Shown here piece by piece: positions 1-8,686 of a DNA stretch of 45,669 nt (positions within the stretch are counted from its first letter, which is position 1; each line of letters begins with the position of its first letter). Made by a program: the position numbers and the translations under genes. The notes beneath the pieces were generated by a model. It had not been told where the DNA came from, ran no database searches, and saw nothing but the letters and a program-made list of their open reading frames with translations. The stretch is from an uncultured Helicobacter sp. (GTDB lineage: Bacteria; Campylobacterota; Campylobacteria; Campylobacterales; Helicobacteraceae): positions 1 to 45,669 of the forward strand of contig CASFZH010000021.1 of the NCBI GenBank assembly GCA_949299115.1, written 5' to 3'.

Positions 1-30
1 GGACAGAGCAAATTGGGATTAGTATGGAAT

Positions 31-312
31 CTAAAAAGCGTATAGCCTATTTTTTCTTTTGTATAAGCACTCTCTTTGTGTGTGCTTTCTTTGGATTCTT
101 TCTTTACTGCACACTCCACTTTGTGCAGCGATTTGTAGCTTAAGCCTACCTACCTTGCCATCATTTCTAAATTTATCGACATAATACATAGCTATTGTGC
201 TTAGCACAACTCCAGCCGTTGCTGTGATAGAAAGCACTATGGAATCGGCGATAGTCTTTCCTGTAAAAAGCATCTCAAAAGCAAGTATGATGTTTAGTGC
301 CGGGACTGTCAT
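31..312 (-). CDS. Hypothetical small membrane protein
   Basis: A 93-residue open frame of unknown family. The first ~45 residues hold two hydrophobic stretches (around residues 5-17 and 22-43) that could be membrane spans. The tail is basic and Lys/Arg/Gln-rich and probably cytoplasmic. No Shine-Dalgarno sequence is visible before the ATG at 312, and an in-frame stop lies just upstream, so the start is uncertain. It follows the 112-aa gene on the same strand by 26 nt, so the two may be co-transcribed. It is at the window edge, so its wider context is not visible. It may be a fragment of a larger membrane protein. Confidence 0.4.
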   Translation of the reverse strand: MTVPALNIILAFEMLFTGKTIADSIVLSITATAGVVLSTIAMYYVDKFRNDGKVGRLKLQIAAQSGVCSKERIQRKHTQRECLYKRKNRLYAF

Positions 313-338
313 TAGCTAGTTTTTTAAGAATTGGCTTA

Positions 339-677
339 CTAGCTTTTTATAAGCACATTTGCAGCCTCACGGAAAATATAATGCTCTGTGATAGCATGTA
401 GTGCAATGATGTCTTTTTGTTCTTCTGGAAACTGTGCCTCAAGATATTTTAACTCTTGCAAGGATTTTTCTAAATCCATATCAATCTCTAAACACAATGA
501 TTCTACTTTGTCAAGCATCTCTAGCTCATTATACATCTCATTATAATCTGTGATGATTCTATTATCTGAAGTGTTCTTTCTGTCATTATTTACCCTTTGA
601 ATCTTGCATAATACAGAATCTTTTGTTATCTTCATAGGTGTAATTATCCAAGCCATCTCTTTATATAATGTAACCAC
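339..677 (-). CDS. Hypothetical acidic helical protein
   Basis: I do not recognise the family. The middle and C-terminal part is rich in Glu, Leu and Lys (EMYNELEMLDKVESL, then EKSLQELKYLEAQF) and is probably alpha-helical. There are no membrane spans or signal peptide. The longest frame starts at a GTG at 677. In-frame ATGs lie at 656 (with AAAGAG abutting it) and 635, so the protein may be about 98-112 residues. It lies 26 nt upstream of the small membrane-protein gene on the same strand. Codon use and AT content are like the neighbours. It may be an accessory gene. Confidence 0.4.
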   Translation of the reverse strand: MVTLYKEMAWIITPMKITKDSVLCKIQRVNNDRKNTSDNRIITDYNEMYNELEMLDKVESLCLEIDMDLEKSLQELKYLEAQFPEEQKDIIALHAITEHYIFREAANVLIKS

Positions 678-801
678 AAAAATACAGCAGCAATATTCTA
701 CAATGTAGATTCTAAGAATAACCCAAAGGAATGATATAAGAAAAAGAGATTATGTGATTTTAAGTGAATTGTATGATTATGAGAGAGTTTAGGGAGATTC
801 T

Positions 802-1259
802 ATGCAATTAGTTTTTTGGAAATTTTTACAATTATTTTGTATGAGTGTGAGTTTTTTAGGAGGTATGACAATGGCAGAGACTATGCAAATACTACTAGAG
901 TTTGAAGATAAGCAAGTTAGAGTAGAGCTAGAAGATAACAAAGCAAGTAGGGAGTTTATGGCACAACTACCATTAAACCTAGAATTTAGCGATTATGCAG
1001 GTAAAGATATGCAAGTAAAGAAAAGGTAGCACACTTACAACAATCCCTAAGTGTGAGAAACACATTAGGTTATGACCCACAAATTAGAGATTTCTTTTAC
1101 TTCGCTCCTTGGGGCAATATAGGGATTTTTTATGCTAAACAGCCACCATATAATGGACTAGTCTATCTTGGCAAAGTCTTAGAATCTAAGAGTGGCAAAA
1201 ATGGTGCGGAGATTCTAAAAAATATCAAGAAAAATTTTATGATACGTATTGATACATGA
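802..1259 (+). pseudogene. Cyclophilin-like fold protein, frameshifted
   Basis: Two consecutive frames, 802-1029 and one ending at 1259, read together as one protein of the bacterial cyclophilin-like fold family. The first gives MQILLEFEDKQVRVELEDN and LPLNLEFSDYAGK. After a frame change near 1005-1017 the second gives KEKVAHLQQSLSVRNTLGYD, PWGNIGIFY and LVYLGKVLES. The second frame is already open before its first ATG, so the break is a recent indel and not two genes. A strong AGGAGG at 858-863 favours the in-frame ATG at 871 as the ancestral start; the ATG at 802 has a weaker AGGGAG. The role of the family is poorly defined. A sequencing error could mimic this frameshift. Confidence 0.6.
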
Positions 1260-1322
1260 CATTTGTAGCACAAGGCATTGTGTGGGATTGTGGATTCTAC
1301 AATTTTAATGAGATTCTAATCA

Positions 1323-3242
1323 CTAGAAACGATAGCCCAAAGATACAGTAGCGATACGTAATTGCCCTACCCCACCACTTGCATAAATACTTCTCGCACT
1401 ATCTTTAAAGGTATTGCTAAAGGCAAAGCCAATATCAAAGTTATTAAAGTTATATTTCGCCCCTACCCCTATCATATAGCCATCACTATCGGGGATTCCA
1501 ATCGCATATTGTGGTACAGGAGCATGGTCATAAGCAGCTGATAACATGAGCTGTAGTCTCTTGCCAATATAAGTAAGCCCGATTCTAAATGTGTCTGTAT
1601 CAACCCAGCCAGACCCCATAGCCACCGCACTAAAGTCAGCTAAGGCTATCATACCTGCTAACTGTTCTTGACTAAAGCCTCCTGCCACACTCCCATCACT
1701 TGCAACAAAGCTTGTCCTGCTCATATCAGGATTCCTACATATTCCTCCTCCAGATTGTGCGGTAGCTCTATCAACTTCTTGAAAGCATATGTCAAATTTA
1801 TTCCCCTTACTCCAAAAAGTCCGCTCATAGGTAGCCTCAAGGCGAATACGTCTTAAAGAATCAATCCAAAAATCATGCGAATACGCCACTGTCAGAATCT
1901 CGGGCATGTTTACATAAAGATACAACGGGCTTGTCATGGTTACACTTCCGATACTTCCACCAATGACAGTCTCGGCACTTACACTCCCTTCAAAAGTCAT
2001 AGGCACGGTAGAATCATACTTGACAGAAAACATCCCGTTTTTCCCTACTCTAAGGCTAGCCGCCGCACGAAAGCCAAAGCCAAAGGCAGAGCCATCGCTT
2101 TTTTGCACGACTTGACTAGTCCCAACAAGGCAGGTTTGGATATTAGCTACCATAGCTTTGATAATAGCAAGCTTTATGGCATCGATATTATTTGGGTCTG
2201 GATTCCCTGGTCCACCTAAGTTTGGTAATTTTAATATATCCTTGATAGCATTGTAAGCAAGAGAATTACCTGCTATCCCTGCTAACATACTATCCATTTC
2301 TGGAGGGACAAGCCCACTTGGTAATCCTGTAAGCCCATCAAAGGCGACATCTGGGTCAAATGAAGGAGTGCAGTTACCTCCTTCATTACCCGTTTTATTA
2401 TCAGTTAAAACTCCATTATTAGATAAAATATTGCTATTTCCAGCTTGTTGCTGTGGTGTGCCAAGTGGGACATAGACGACATTATTAAATTTCCCCATGC
2501 CATAGAGCACACGAGGACCTATAGCGATACTAAAAATATCTTTATAAGTATAAGAAATAGGTAAAGAAAACTCTAAAAGAAAGATAAAAACATCTTGGAG
2601 AAACTCTCCTCCTTTCCCATTCCAATTCATACTAAGCCCACTTGGGGCAATTACACTTGCCCCAATATTAAAGCCATTATAGTTTTTAGATTTATAAAAG
2701 AATTTGGGTAATACGAAGTTAGTATCGCCTGTGCTACCGCTCACTAGGCTTGTATCAGCAGGGGTATGCTCTAGGGCTACATAGTCTGGGATATTAACAC
2801 CAAAACTTGTTAAAGCTCCTTTTAATGTGCCAAGCAATCCCCCATAATCCATATAAGTAACAGAGCTAAGTCCCTGATTAGTTGTCCCGACATTGAAATT
2901 AAAGCCGGGGATATTTAGCAGTGATACAGCAAACTCAAATTCATGCTTATTCTCCCCCCAATTATTTGTAAAGCCCATATTAGCAGGATTATAATAACTT
3001 GCATCAGCCCCTCTTGCTCCCGCCACATACGCAGAGCTTAGAGCGGTAGCATTTAAGCTTTGCTCTTGGACTTTGAATCCATTAGCAAAGCTTATACTTA
3101 AAGAGGTAAAGGCTATAGTAGGATAGAGCAAAAAGATACATCGTGTAGAATCAAAAAAGCTAAAAAATCGTAATGTATTTCGAAGCTTTTTTATATTTGA
3201 TGTATCATAAAATCGTAATTTAGAACGAACCAGATTCTTCAT
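1323..3242 (-). CDS. OmpP1/FadL family outer membrane transport protein
   Basis: A predicted beta-barrel porin for long-chain fatty acids or other hydrophobic substrates. A hydrophobic signal core at about residues 36-53 ends at SFA-NGF. It is followed by the family-typical start of the mature chain: EQSLNATALSSAYVAGARGADASYYNPANMGF. The chain ends in an aromatic residue (LGYRF), as outer membrane barrels do. Length 639 aa is longer than the usual ~450. The excess lies in an N-terminal extension before the signal core (about 35 residues) and in long loops around residues 280-375, Gly/Asn/Pro-rich with paired Cys. The ATG at 3242 is preceded by GGAGAG. The upstream region carries a T14 tract that may make expression phase-variable. 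Confidence 0.85.
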   Translation of the reverse strand: MKNLVRSKLRFYDTSNIKKLRNTLRFFSFFDSTRCIFLLYPTIAFTSLSISFANGFKVQEQSLNATALSSAYVAGARGADASYYNPANMGFTNNWGENKHEFEFAVSLLNIPGFNFNVGTTNQGLSSVTYMDYGGLLGTLKGALTSFGVNIPDYVALEHTPADTSLVSGSTGDTNFVLPKFFYKSKNYNGFNIGASVIAPSGLSMNWNGKGGEFLQDVFIFLLEFSLPISYTYKDIFSIAIGPRVLYGMGKFNNVVYVPLGTPQQQAGNSNILSNNGVLTDNKTGNEGGNCTPSFDPDVAFDGLTGLPSGLVPPEMDSMLAGIAGNSLAYNAIKDILKLPNLGGPGNPDPNNIDAIKLAIIKAMVANIQTCLVGTSQVVQKSDGSAFGFGFRAAASLRVGKNGMFSVKYDSTVPMTFEGSVSAETVIGGSIGSVTMTSPLYLYVNMPEILTVAYSHDFWIDSLRRIRLEATYERTFWSKGNKFDICFQEVDRATAQSGGGICRNPDMSRTSFVASDGSVAGGFSQEQLAGMIALADFSAVAMGSGWVDTDTFRIGLTYIGKRLQLMLSAAYDHAPVPQYAIGIPDSDGYMIGVGAKYNFNNFDIGFAFSNTFKDSARSIYASGGVGQLRIATVSLGYRF

Positions 3243-3307
3243 TTTGTTAATCTCTCCATGTTTAATCTCATAAGTTTTACCCTAACCTATGTTGCAAAAA
3301 CTTAGAA

Positions 3308-3381
3308 ATTATAACAAAAAATATATCGGAAAATCAACAAAATTTTATAGCACAAAACTAAGATTCCAAAAAAAAAAAAAA
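3308..3381 (-). promoter_or_regulatory. Promoter region of the FadL-like gene with T14 homopolymer
   Basis: On the minus strand a run of 14 T (3368-3381) is followed 18 nt later by TATAAAAT (3342-3349) and further on by TATAAT (3308-3313). Either could be a -10 box for the outer-membrane gene starting at 3242. With the first -10 the T-run sits exactly at the -35 position. Homopolymer length in this position changes promoter strength in some H. pylori adhesin genes such as sabA. The tract is seen directly; the regulatory role is inferred. Confidence 0.5.
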
Positions 3382-3462
3382 CAATATTCGTGATTTTTAA
3401 AGTTTTTATTATTTTTTTCGTATTTATTACGCTAAAAGTAAAGTCGTCCAATGAAGTATCAA

Positions 3463-3486
3463 TATACAATAACATGTTATTGTATA
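3463..3486. promoter_or_regulatory. 24-bp perfect palindrome, likely operator
   Basis: Positions 3463-3474 (TATACAATAACA) are followed at once by their exact reverse complement (TGTTATTGTATA, 3475-3486), with no spacer. It lies in the divergent intergenic region between the FadL-like gene and the ArsB-like gene. Perfect twofold symmetry of this length suits a dimeric repressor of TetR/MarR type. No regulator gene is adjacent. Confidence 0.5.
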
Positions 3487-3535
3487 ACATTAAAAAGGTT
3501 TCTTCATACTAAAAGTACATGTTATGCTTATGTGT

Positions 3536-3544
3536 TGCTATAAT
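3536..3544 (+). promoter_or_regulatory. Extended -10 promoter candidate for the ArsB-like gene
   Basis: TGCTATAAT at 3536-3544 is a perfect extended -10 element on the plus strand, about 235 nt upstream of the transporter start at 3781. It lies ~50 nt downstream of the 24-bp palindrome, so a protein bound there could affect it. The remaining sequence between 3545 and 3780 contains no convincing gene. Confidence 0.35.
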
Positions 3545-3780
3545 TATTGCTCTATAGCATAAAATAAGTTTGCTAAACTTGTAATTGCGAATGTGATAAT
3601 TGTCAATACATGTGTATAAAAATACCATAGAATCAATGGTGATAGATTGATTAAGATTCTCACTATACAATAATAACGAATAACGCAACATAGTAATAAT
3701 ACAATAGCATTACAGGATATGGCATAATGTAGAATTTGCATGATATATCACTGTAATTTTATATTCAATAAGGGATTAGC

Positions 3781-5811
3781 ATGGCATATCTCATTTTTGT
3801 ATGCACTCTACTTTGCATTTACTGTCGTCCATTTGGACTACCGATATGGATCTTTAGCACACTTGGGGCAGTTTGTGCTTATGTCTTTGGGGTAGTAAGC
3901 CTAGCAGACATCGCACTTGTGTGGGAGATAACAAAGCCTAGCACTCTTGCACTCATCGGGCTAATACTACTTACCCTTGCCTTTGAAAAGCTTGGATTCT
4001 TTACTCACCTTGCACAATATATCGCTCCACAGCATTCCGCTATCAGTACTTGGAAAATTTTTGTATTTCTCATACTTTTGGGGAGCGTGATTAGCATTAT
4101 CTTTGCTAATGATGGTGCGATTTTGGTCTTAACTCCGCTTGTGTATTGGCTTTTTAACACGCAAGATTCTAAGCTAGAATCTCAAAATAATCCAAATTCT
4201 AAGCTTCTATTAGCACCTAGTAATGTTCAAGATTCTATGACCATGCAAGATTCCCATAACAAGCAAGATTCCCAAAAAATTTTAGAATCTCATAGCTTAG
4301 ATTCTAAAAACCAAGATTCTAATACACATGATTCTAAAGCTATACAACATGCTGAATCTCTATATAATTGTAAGGGTAATCACATAGATATATCTCAAGA
4401 CAAACCTATTACCTCTAATGCTACAAATAAGACTATTTTACACAAGATTATTTCATACAAGTCTACTTTGCAAGGCTCTAGCTCTCTGCTAGAATCTCAT
4501 CTGTTAGAAACTCATCTGCTAGAAACTCACAAGCAAGATTCTCAAAACAAAACCACCAAAACCTTGCAAAACTCTCAAGAGAATCAAGCTTGCAAGGATA
4601 GACAAGATTCTCATAACAAGCAAGATTCTATTTCACAAAATTCTCATAGACATATTTTCACACCTCTAATGATTTTCTTGCTGATGATGAGCTTTGTGAG
4701 TGATTTTGCCTCCAATGCTCTTGTGATTTCTAATCTTACCAATATTATCACGGCAGAAATGTTTCGCCTAGAATTTGTTGCATTCGCTTCTATTATGGCA
4801 TTACCCCAAGTCTTTGCGTTACTCATTTTTATTGGCATAGCATGGCTACTTTTTAGACATTATTTACCCAAAAATCTTAGCTTCCACACTCACACTGATA
4901 CCCCACATTACCCAAACCCTCATAACTCCTTTGATAATTCATATCCCGATAATTCGCCCTATAATACTCAATATTACAGCCCACACTATCCCAATTCGTT
5001 TGCCATGCCACTTAATAATACTTTTAATAACCCATCTATGCCGAGTAAATATGTCCATCCACAATCTATCAATTTTACCTATCCATATTCTATTCAACCG
5101 CATTCTATCTACCCACATTCTAAGCTAAAAAAAATTGCGCCAAAACCCACGAAATACACTTTAGCTTTATGTTATACTCTCATTATTACCCTTTTGGTAG
5201 GTATTATCATCGGGCAAAGATTTGATGTGCCTTTATATGTCTTTTTATATCTCACAAGCACAGTGGCTCTGTGCTATGGAGCATTTCTAGGCTATATCAA
5301 AACACAGAATCTTCTGCAAGAGACCCCTTTTTCAATCATCATCTTTAGCCTTGGGTTGTTTGTAGTTGTGTTTAGCATAAAAAATGCTGGTGGGTTAGAG
5401 TTTCTTCATATAATGTTAGAATCTCTTGCTAAACACTCTATCTTGACACAGATTTTTAGCATAGGCTTCCTATCTGCCTTTGGCTCTAGCGTGATAAATA
5501 ACTTGCCCATGGTGCTTTTAGGCAATCTCGCATTAGAATCTTTCTCTTTAGAATCTCTTTCCCAAGTTTCTTCTACCACAGATTCTATCCATAAACAAGC
5601 CTTAGTTTCTGCACATCTGCTTGGCTGTAATATCGGCTCTAAAATCACTCCCATAGGCTCACTCGCCACTTTACTTTGGCTCAGTAAGCTCTCTATATAT
5701 GGGGTAAAAATCCCTATTTTATATTATATGGGGTTTGCCTGTATCCTAAGCCTCTGTGTGCTATGTGCTGCCCTTTTTGGATTGTGGGTAAGTTTAGTAT
5801 TTCTTATTTAA
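3781..5811 (+). CDS. ArsB/NhaD superfamily ion transporter with two low-complexity inserts
   Basis: A multi-spanning inner-membrane permease of the ArsB/NhaD (ion transporter) superfamily, possibly an arsenite or anion exporter; the substrate is not certain. Typical motifs include FANDGAILVLTPL (residues ~108-120), FASNALVISNLTNII and a C-terminal SSVINNLPMVLLGNLAL and GCNIGSKITPIGSLATLLWL. Length is 676 aa against the usual ~430. The excess is two hydrophilic inserts between membrane segments. Residues ~127-290 are full of QDS/LES/DSK units encoded by repeated AGATTCT. Residues ~364-455 are Pro/Tyr/His/Asn/Ser-rich. Both keep the frame open and leave the hydrophobic core intact. ATG at 3781 has AAGGGA 5 nt upstream. 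It is monocistronic. Confidence 0.8.
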   Translation: MAYLIFVCTLLCIYCRPFGLPIWIFSTLGAVCAYVFGVVSLADIALVWEITKPSTLALIGLILLTLAFEKLGFFTHLAQYIAPQHSAISTWKIFVFLILLGSVISIIFANDGAILVLTPLVYWLFNTQDSKLESQNNPNSKLLLAPSNVQDSMTMQDSHNKQDSQKILESHSLDSKNQDSNTHDSKAIQHAESLYNCKGNHIDISQDKPITSNATNKTILHKIISYKSTLQGSSSLLESHLLETHLLETHKQDSQNKTTKTLQNSQENQACKDRQDSHNKQDSISQNSHRHIFTPLMIFLLMMSFVSDFASNALVISNLTNIITAEMFRLEFVAFASIMALPQVFALLIFIGIAWLLFRHYLPKNLSFHTHTDTPHYPNPHNSFDNSYPDNSPYNTQYYSPHYPNSFAMPLNNTFNNPSMPSKYVHPQSINFTYPYSIQPHSIYPHSKLKKIAPKPTKYTLALCYTLIITLLVGIIIGQRFDVPLYVFLYLTSTVALCYGAFLGYIKTQNLLQETPFSIIIFSLGLFVVVFSIKNAGGLEFLHIMLESLAKHSILTQIFSIGFLSAFGSSVINNLPMVLLGNLALESFSLESLSQVSSTTDSIHKQALVSAHLLGCNIGSKITPIGSLATLLWLSKLSIYGVKIPILYYMGFACILSLCVLCAALFGLWVSLVFLI

Positions 5812-5944
5812 ATCTTTTTCAAGCAAAATGAATAACATATTGCCACTTTTATATCTCCCGCTCACACAAAATCATTGCATACGTTACTCCATTTGAAACA
5901 AATTTTCTATTGAATGGCTATAAATATAGTATTAAACCTTATTC

Positions 5945-6103
5945 ATTTGCCTTTCTCAAAAATTTTCAATAACACTCTCATCAATGTTTAAAGGCTCTCT
6001 TAGCAGTATCACAAATTTATCATAATCCTAGCGACTTGAGTTATCAATCTTGATGACAACATTTTTATTATCTTTTAAAGTTACTTCTTAAAGCGATTCT
6101 GTT
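5945..6103 (-). pseudogene. Decayed coding remnant in the 5.8-6.2 kb gap
   Basis: The 400-nt stretch 5812-6220 has no intact gene. On the minus strand one frame still reads protein-like sequence interrupted by stops: EVTLKDNKNVVIKIDNSSR, stop, DYDKFVILLREPLNIDE then SVIENF, stop, EKGK. The family is not recognised. The composition is coding-like and unlike random AT-rich sequence, so I call it a probable gene fossil. The rest of the gap shows nothing I can support. Confidence 0.3.
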
Positions 6104-6220
6104 TATATTTATGTGCATTCATTGCCTTATTATCTGCAAAAGTTTTCTATTTTAATAAAAATATCAATTATTTTTCAACATTTATCTAAAAACTCTTTTC
6201 ACTTTAAATCAAGATTATGA

Positions 6221-7138
6221 TTATTCGTAGCCAATTTGCCGCAATCCAGCTTTGTTTTTACTCCAGTTTCGTATTGTTCTAACATATAATTCTAAGAAAA
6301 CTTTATTTTCATGGATAATTTCACATTTTTTTCGTGCAAGAATACCCAAGGATTTTATTGTAGCCCCGTCTTTTCCAATTATCATAGACTTTTGGGAATC
6401 TTTTTCAACGATGATTTGTGCTTTTATGTATAAAATATGCGGCTTCTGTGTTATTTTTAGTATTTTTATATCACTTTGATATGGAATCTCATCACTAAAA
6501 CGCTCAAAGATTGCCTCTCTAATGGCTTCCTTATAAATATCACGCATCATTGTTGTGCTTATAATGCTGCTATCATAAAAATGCGGGTGTTGTGGGATAT
6601 TTTTAGCAATTTCTAATAATAGTGCATTTTTCTGCAATGCACTAGGCGAACAAGCCTGTAATGGAATCAAAGAAAGATAATGGGATTGATATTTTTTATA
6701 TTGTTGCAGACACACTAAAAGTTCATCTTTCGACAACAAATCAATTTTATTAAGAACAAGAATATGTTTTTTCTTATATTTTTGTAAAAATTCTCGATAG
6801 TGTTGGATTTCACGTGGATTCTTGCTAGCAACAGCAATAAATAAACTTATATCAGAATCTCCTATTGCCTTTAATGCCTCATTTATCATGTATTCATTCA
6901 AAAGTTTCGTGCTTACATGTAAACCGGGTGTATCAATAAAAATGATTTGAGAATGAAATGTTTCATTCTCAAATGGTACAATAAAATCCATTCGTTTTCG
7001 CGTTGCATTTGCCTTTTTTGATACAAGAGCCAATGGGCTTTGCACTAGATTATTAAGCAATGTAGACTTTCCAGCGTTTGGACGACCTACGACACTTACA
7101 AAACCGCTTGTGATTATTTTAGTATGATGTGTATTCAC
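6221..7138 (-). CDS. era: GTPase Era
   Basis: Ribosome-associated GTPase that binds the 3' end of 16S rRNA and helps 30S subunit maturation. G1 motif GRPNAGKS is at residues 18-25, DTPG at 69-72 and NKID at 130-133. The C-terminal KH RNA-binding domain carries IIGKDGATIKSLG near residue 248. Length 305 aa is normal for the family (~300). ATG at 7138 follows AAGGA. The gene stands alone, divergent from hemW. Confidence 0.95.
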   Translation of the reverse strand: MNTHHTKIITSGFVSVVGRPNAGKSTLLNNLVQSPLALVSKKANATRKRMDFIVPFENETFHSQIIFIDTPGLHVSTKLLNEYMINEALKAIGDSDISLFIAVASKNPREIQHYREFLQKYKKKHILVLNKIDLLSKDELLVCLQQYKKYQSHYLSLIPLQACSPSALQKNALLLEIAKNIPQHPHFYDSSIISTTMMRDIYKEAIREAIFERFSDEIPYQSDIKILKITQKPHILYIKAQIIVEKDSQKSMIIGKDGATIKSLGILARKKCEIIHENKVFLELYVRTIRNWSKNKAGLRQIGYE

Positions 7139-7289
7139 ATAAATCCTTAGACATAATTTGTATTATATTCACACAATATAAAAGTATTAAAAATCATAGT
7201 ATAGAATTTCTCTATCATATCAATAGTTTATAAACTATAATTGTAGCTTTGTTATAAATTGTATAGAATATTATTTCTTAAGGATTACT

Positions 7290-8333
7290 TTGCATCTTTA
7301 TATTCATATTCCTTTTTGTGATTCTAAATGTGGCTATTGTGCATTTTTTTCTAAAACAAATCAAGAACACTTTATTGCTCCCTACTTCCAAGCTTTAATC
7401 AAAGATTTACAATACCAATTAGAGCATTATAAGATACAAAATGTTACTAGTATTTTTATTGGCGGTGGAACTCCTAATTTCGTAGATTCTAAATATTATG
7501 AGCCTCTTTTTGCATTACTTGCCCCCTTGTGTGCAGAAGAATGTGAGATTACACTAGAATCAAATCCCAATCTTTTAACAAAAGAATGGTTACTTGATTT
7601 AAAAGAGCTTGGTCTCAATCGTTTAAGTTTGGGGATACAGAGTTTTTATGAAGATAAATTAAATCTCCTAGAACGCAAACATTCTCAAAAAGATATTATA
7701 TATGCTTGCAATCTCGCATGTAAATATATAGATAATGTAAGTCTTGATTTAATCTATGATTGTGCTTTAGATTCCAAAGAACGTCTTAAGAATGAATTAC
7801 AATATGTGTTACATCTTGGGATACAACATCTTTCAGCGTATAGTTTGAGTATTGATAAAGATTCGCATTTTAGTAGAAATAATCGCCATGATACCCAATC
7901 AAGCGAAAGTTTTGGAGAGTTTATTAGAGATTATTTATATTCTTATAACTTTAAACAATATGAGGTATCAAATTTTACAGATAGTAAAAAATGTAAGCAT
8001 AATTTAGGATATTGGAATGGCAATGAATATTTAGGCGTTGGGACAAGTGCAGTAGGCAGAATAGGCTACGAACGTTATACTTGTATAGCAAATATAGAAT
8101 CATATATACAAAATCCCCTGCAAAAACATATTGAAATATTAAATGATAATATATTACAATTTGAAGCAGTATTTTTAGGATTAAGAAGTGAAGTTGGAGT
8201 GCCAAAAGACATTGTTGACACACAAAAATTAGCAATAGTATGTGATGAAAAGCTATGTTATGAAGATGAGCAAAGAATTTATGCAACAAACTTATTCTTA
8301 GCTGATAGTTTGGCACTTTATCTTGTGAAATAA
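7290..8333 (+). CDS. hemW: HemW-type radical SAM protein (HemN-like)
   Basis: Radical SAM protein of the HemN/HemW group; HemW acts as a heme chaperone in respiratory cytochrome maturation and is often misnamed oxygen-independent coproporphyrinogen oxidase. The 4Fe-4S/SAM motif is C10-x3-C14-x2-C17 in FCDSKCGYC. GGGTPN follows at about residue 57, and LSLGIQSF and NLGYWNG are typical. Length 347 aa fits HemW (~350-380). The start is a TTG at 7290 with AAGGA just upstream; the protein begins at the expected place (LYIHIPFC) and no ATG is available. It is followed after 64 nt by gatC on the same strand. Confidence 0.9.
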   Translation: MHLYIHIPFCDSKCGYCAFFSKTNQEHFIAPYFQALIKDLQYQLEHYKIQNVTSIFIGGGTPNFVDSKYYEPLFALLAPLCAEECEITLESNPNLLTKEWLLDLKELGLNRLSLGIQSFYEDKLNLLERKHSQKDIIYACNLACKYIDNVSLDLIYDCALDSKERLKNELQYVLHLGIQHLSAYSLSIDKDSHFSRNNRHDTQSSESFGEFIRDYLYSYNFKQYEVSNFTDSKKCKHNLGYWNGNEYLGVGTSAVGRIGYERYTCIANIESYIQNPLQKHIEILNDNILQFEAVFLGLRSEVGVPKDIVDTQKLAIVCDEKLCYEDEQRIYATNLFLADSLALYLVK

Positions 8334-8397
8334 GATTATTAAGAAAATAAAATATTTTTGTTATAATCTCTTTAATCTAAGTAATAAGGATATATAA

Positions 8398-8676
8398 ATG
8401 ATTATTGATGACACATTGCTTAATAAACTTGAAAAACTCGCGATGATTCAAATTCCAAATAACAAACGCGAGGCTTTCAAAGATGAACTTACGGAAATTG
8501 TTGCAAAAATGGATACATTACAAGAAGTAGATACGCATCATATTGCTATACAAAATCATCAAACAACACCAATGCGTGAAGATACCATTCAATATGCAAA
8601 TATACGCGACCATATTCTTTCACATGCACCAAAATCCCAAGATGGATATTTTATAGTGCCAAAAATTTTGGATTAA
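8398..8676 (+). CDS. gatC: Asp-tRNA(Asn)/Glu-tRNA(Gln) amidotransferase subunit C
   Basis: Small stabilising subunit of the GatCAB complex, which amidates Glu-tRNA(Gln) and, in many bacteria, Asp-tRNA(Asn). The 92-aa length is normal. It shows the family pattern: an N-terminal LLNKLEKLAMIQI helix, FKDELTEIVAKMDTLQEVDT, then PMREDTI and the C-terminal GYFIVPKIL. ATG at 8398 has AAGGA 9 nt upstream. gatA and gatB are not in the window. It is followed by uppS after 10 nt, so the two are probably co-transcribed. Confidence 0.92.
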   Translation: MIIDDTLLNKLEKLAMIQIPNNKREAFKDELTEIVAKMDTLQEVDTHHIAIQNHQTTPMREDTIQYANIRDHILSHAPKSQDGYFIVPKILD

Positions 8677-8686
8677 TTTCTATTAA

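Noticed and set aside
1668-2219. Plus-strand frames opposite the FadL-like gene
   Set aside because: Mirror frames of a clear coding sequence, with no ribosome binding sites and no recognisable product.
3302-3741. Three short minus-strand frames (60-65 aa) in the FadL-ArsB intergenic region
   Set aside because: They are Ile/Tyr/Cys-rich by AT bias, overlap each other in different frames and overlap the palindrome and T-tract; no ribosome binding sites or family patterns.
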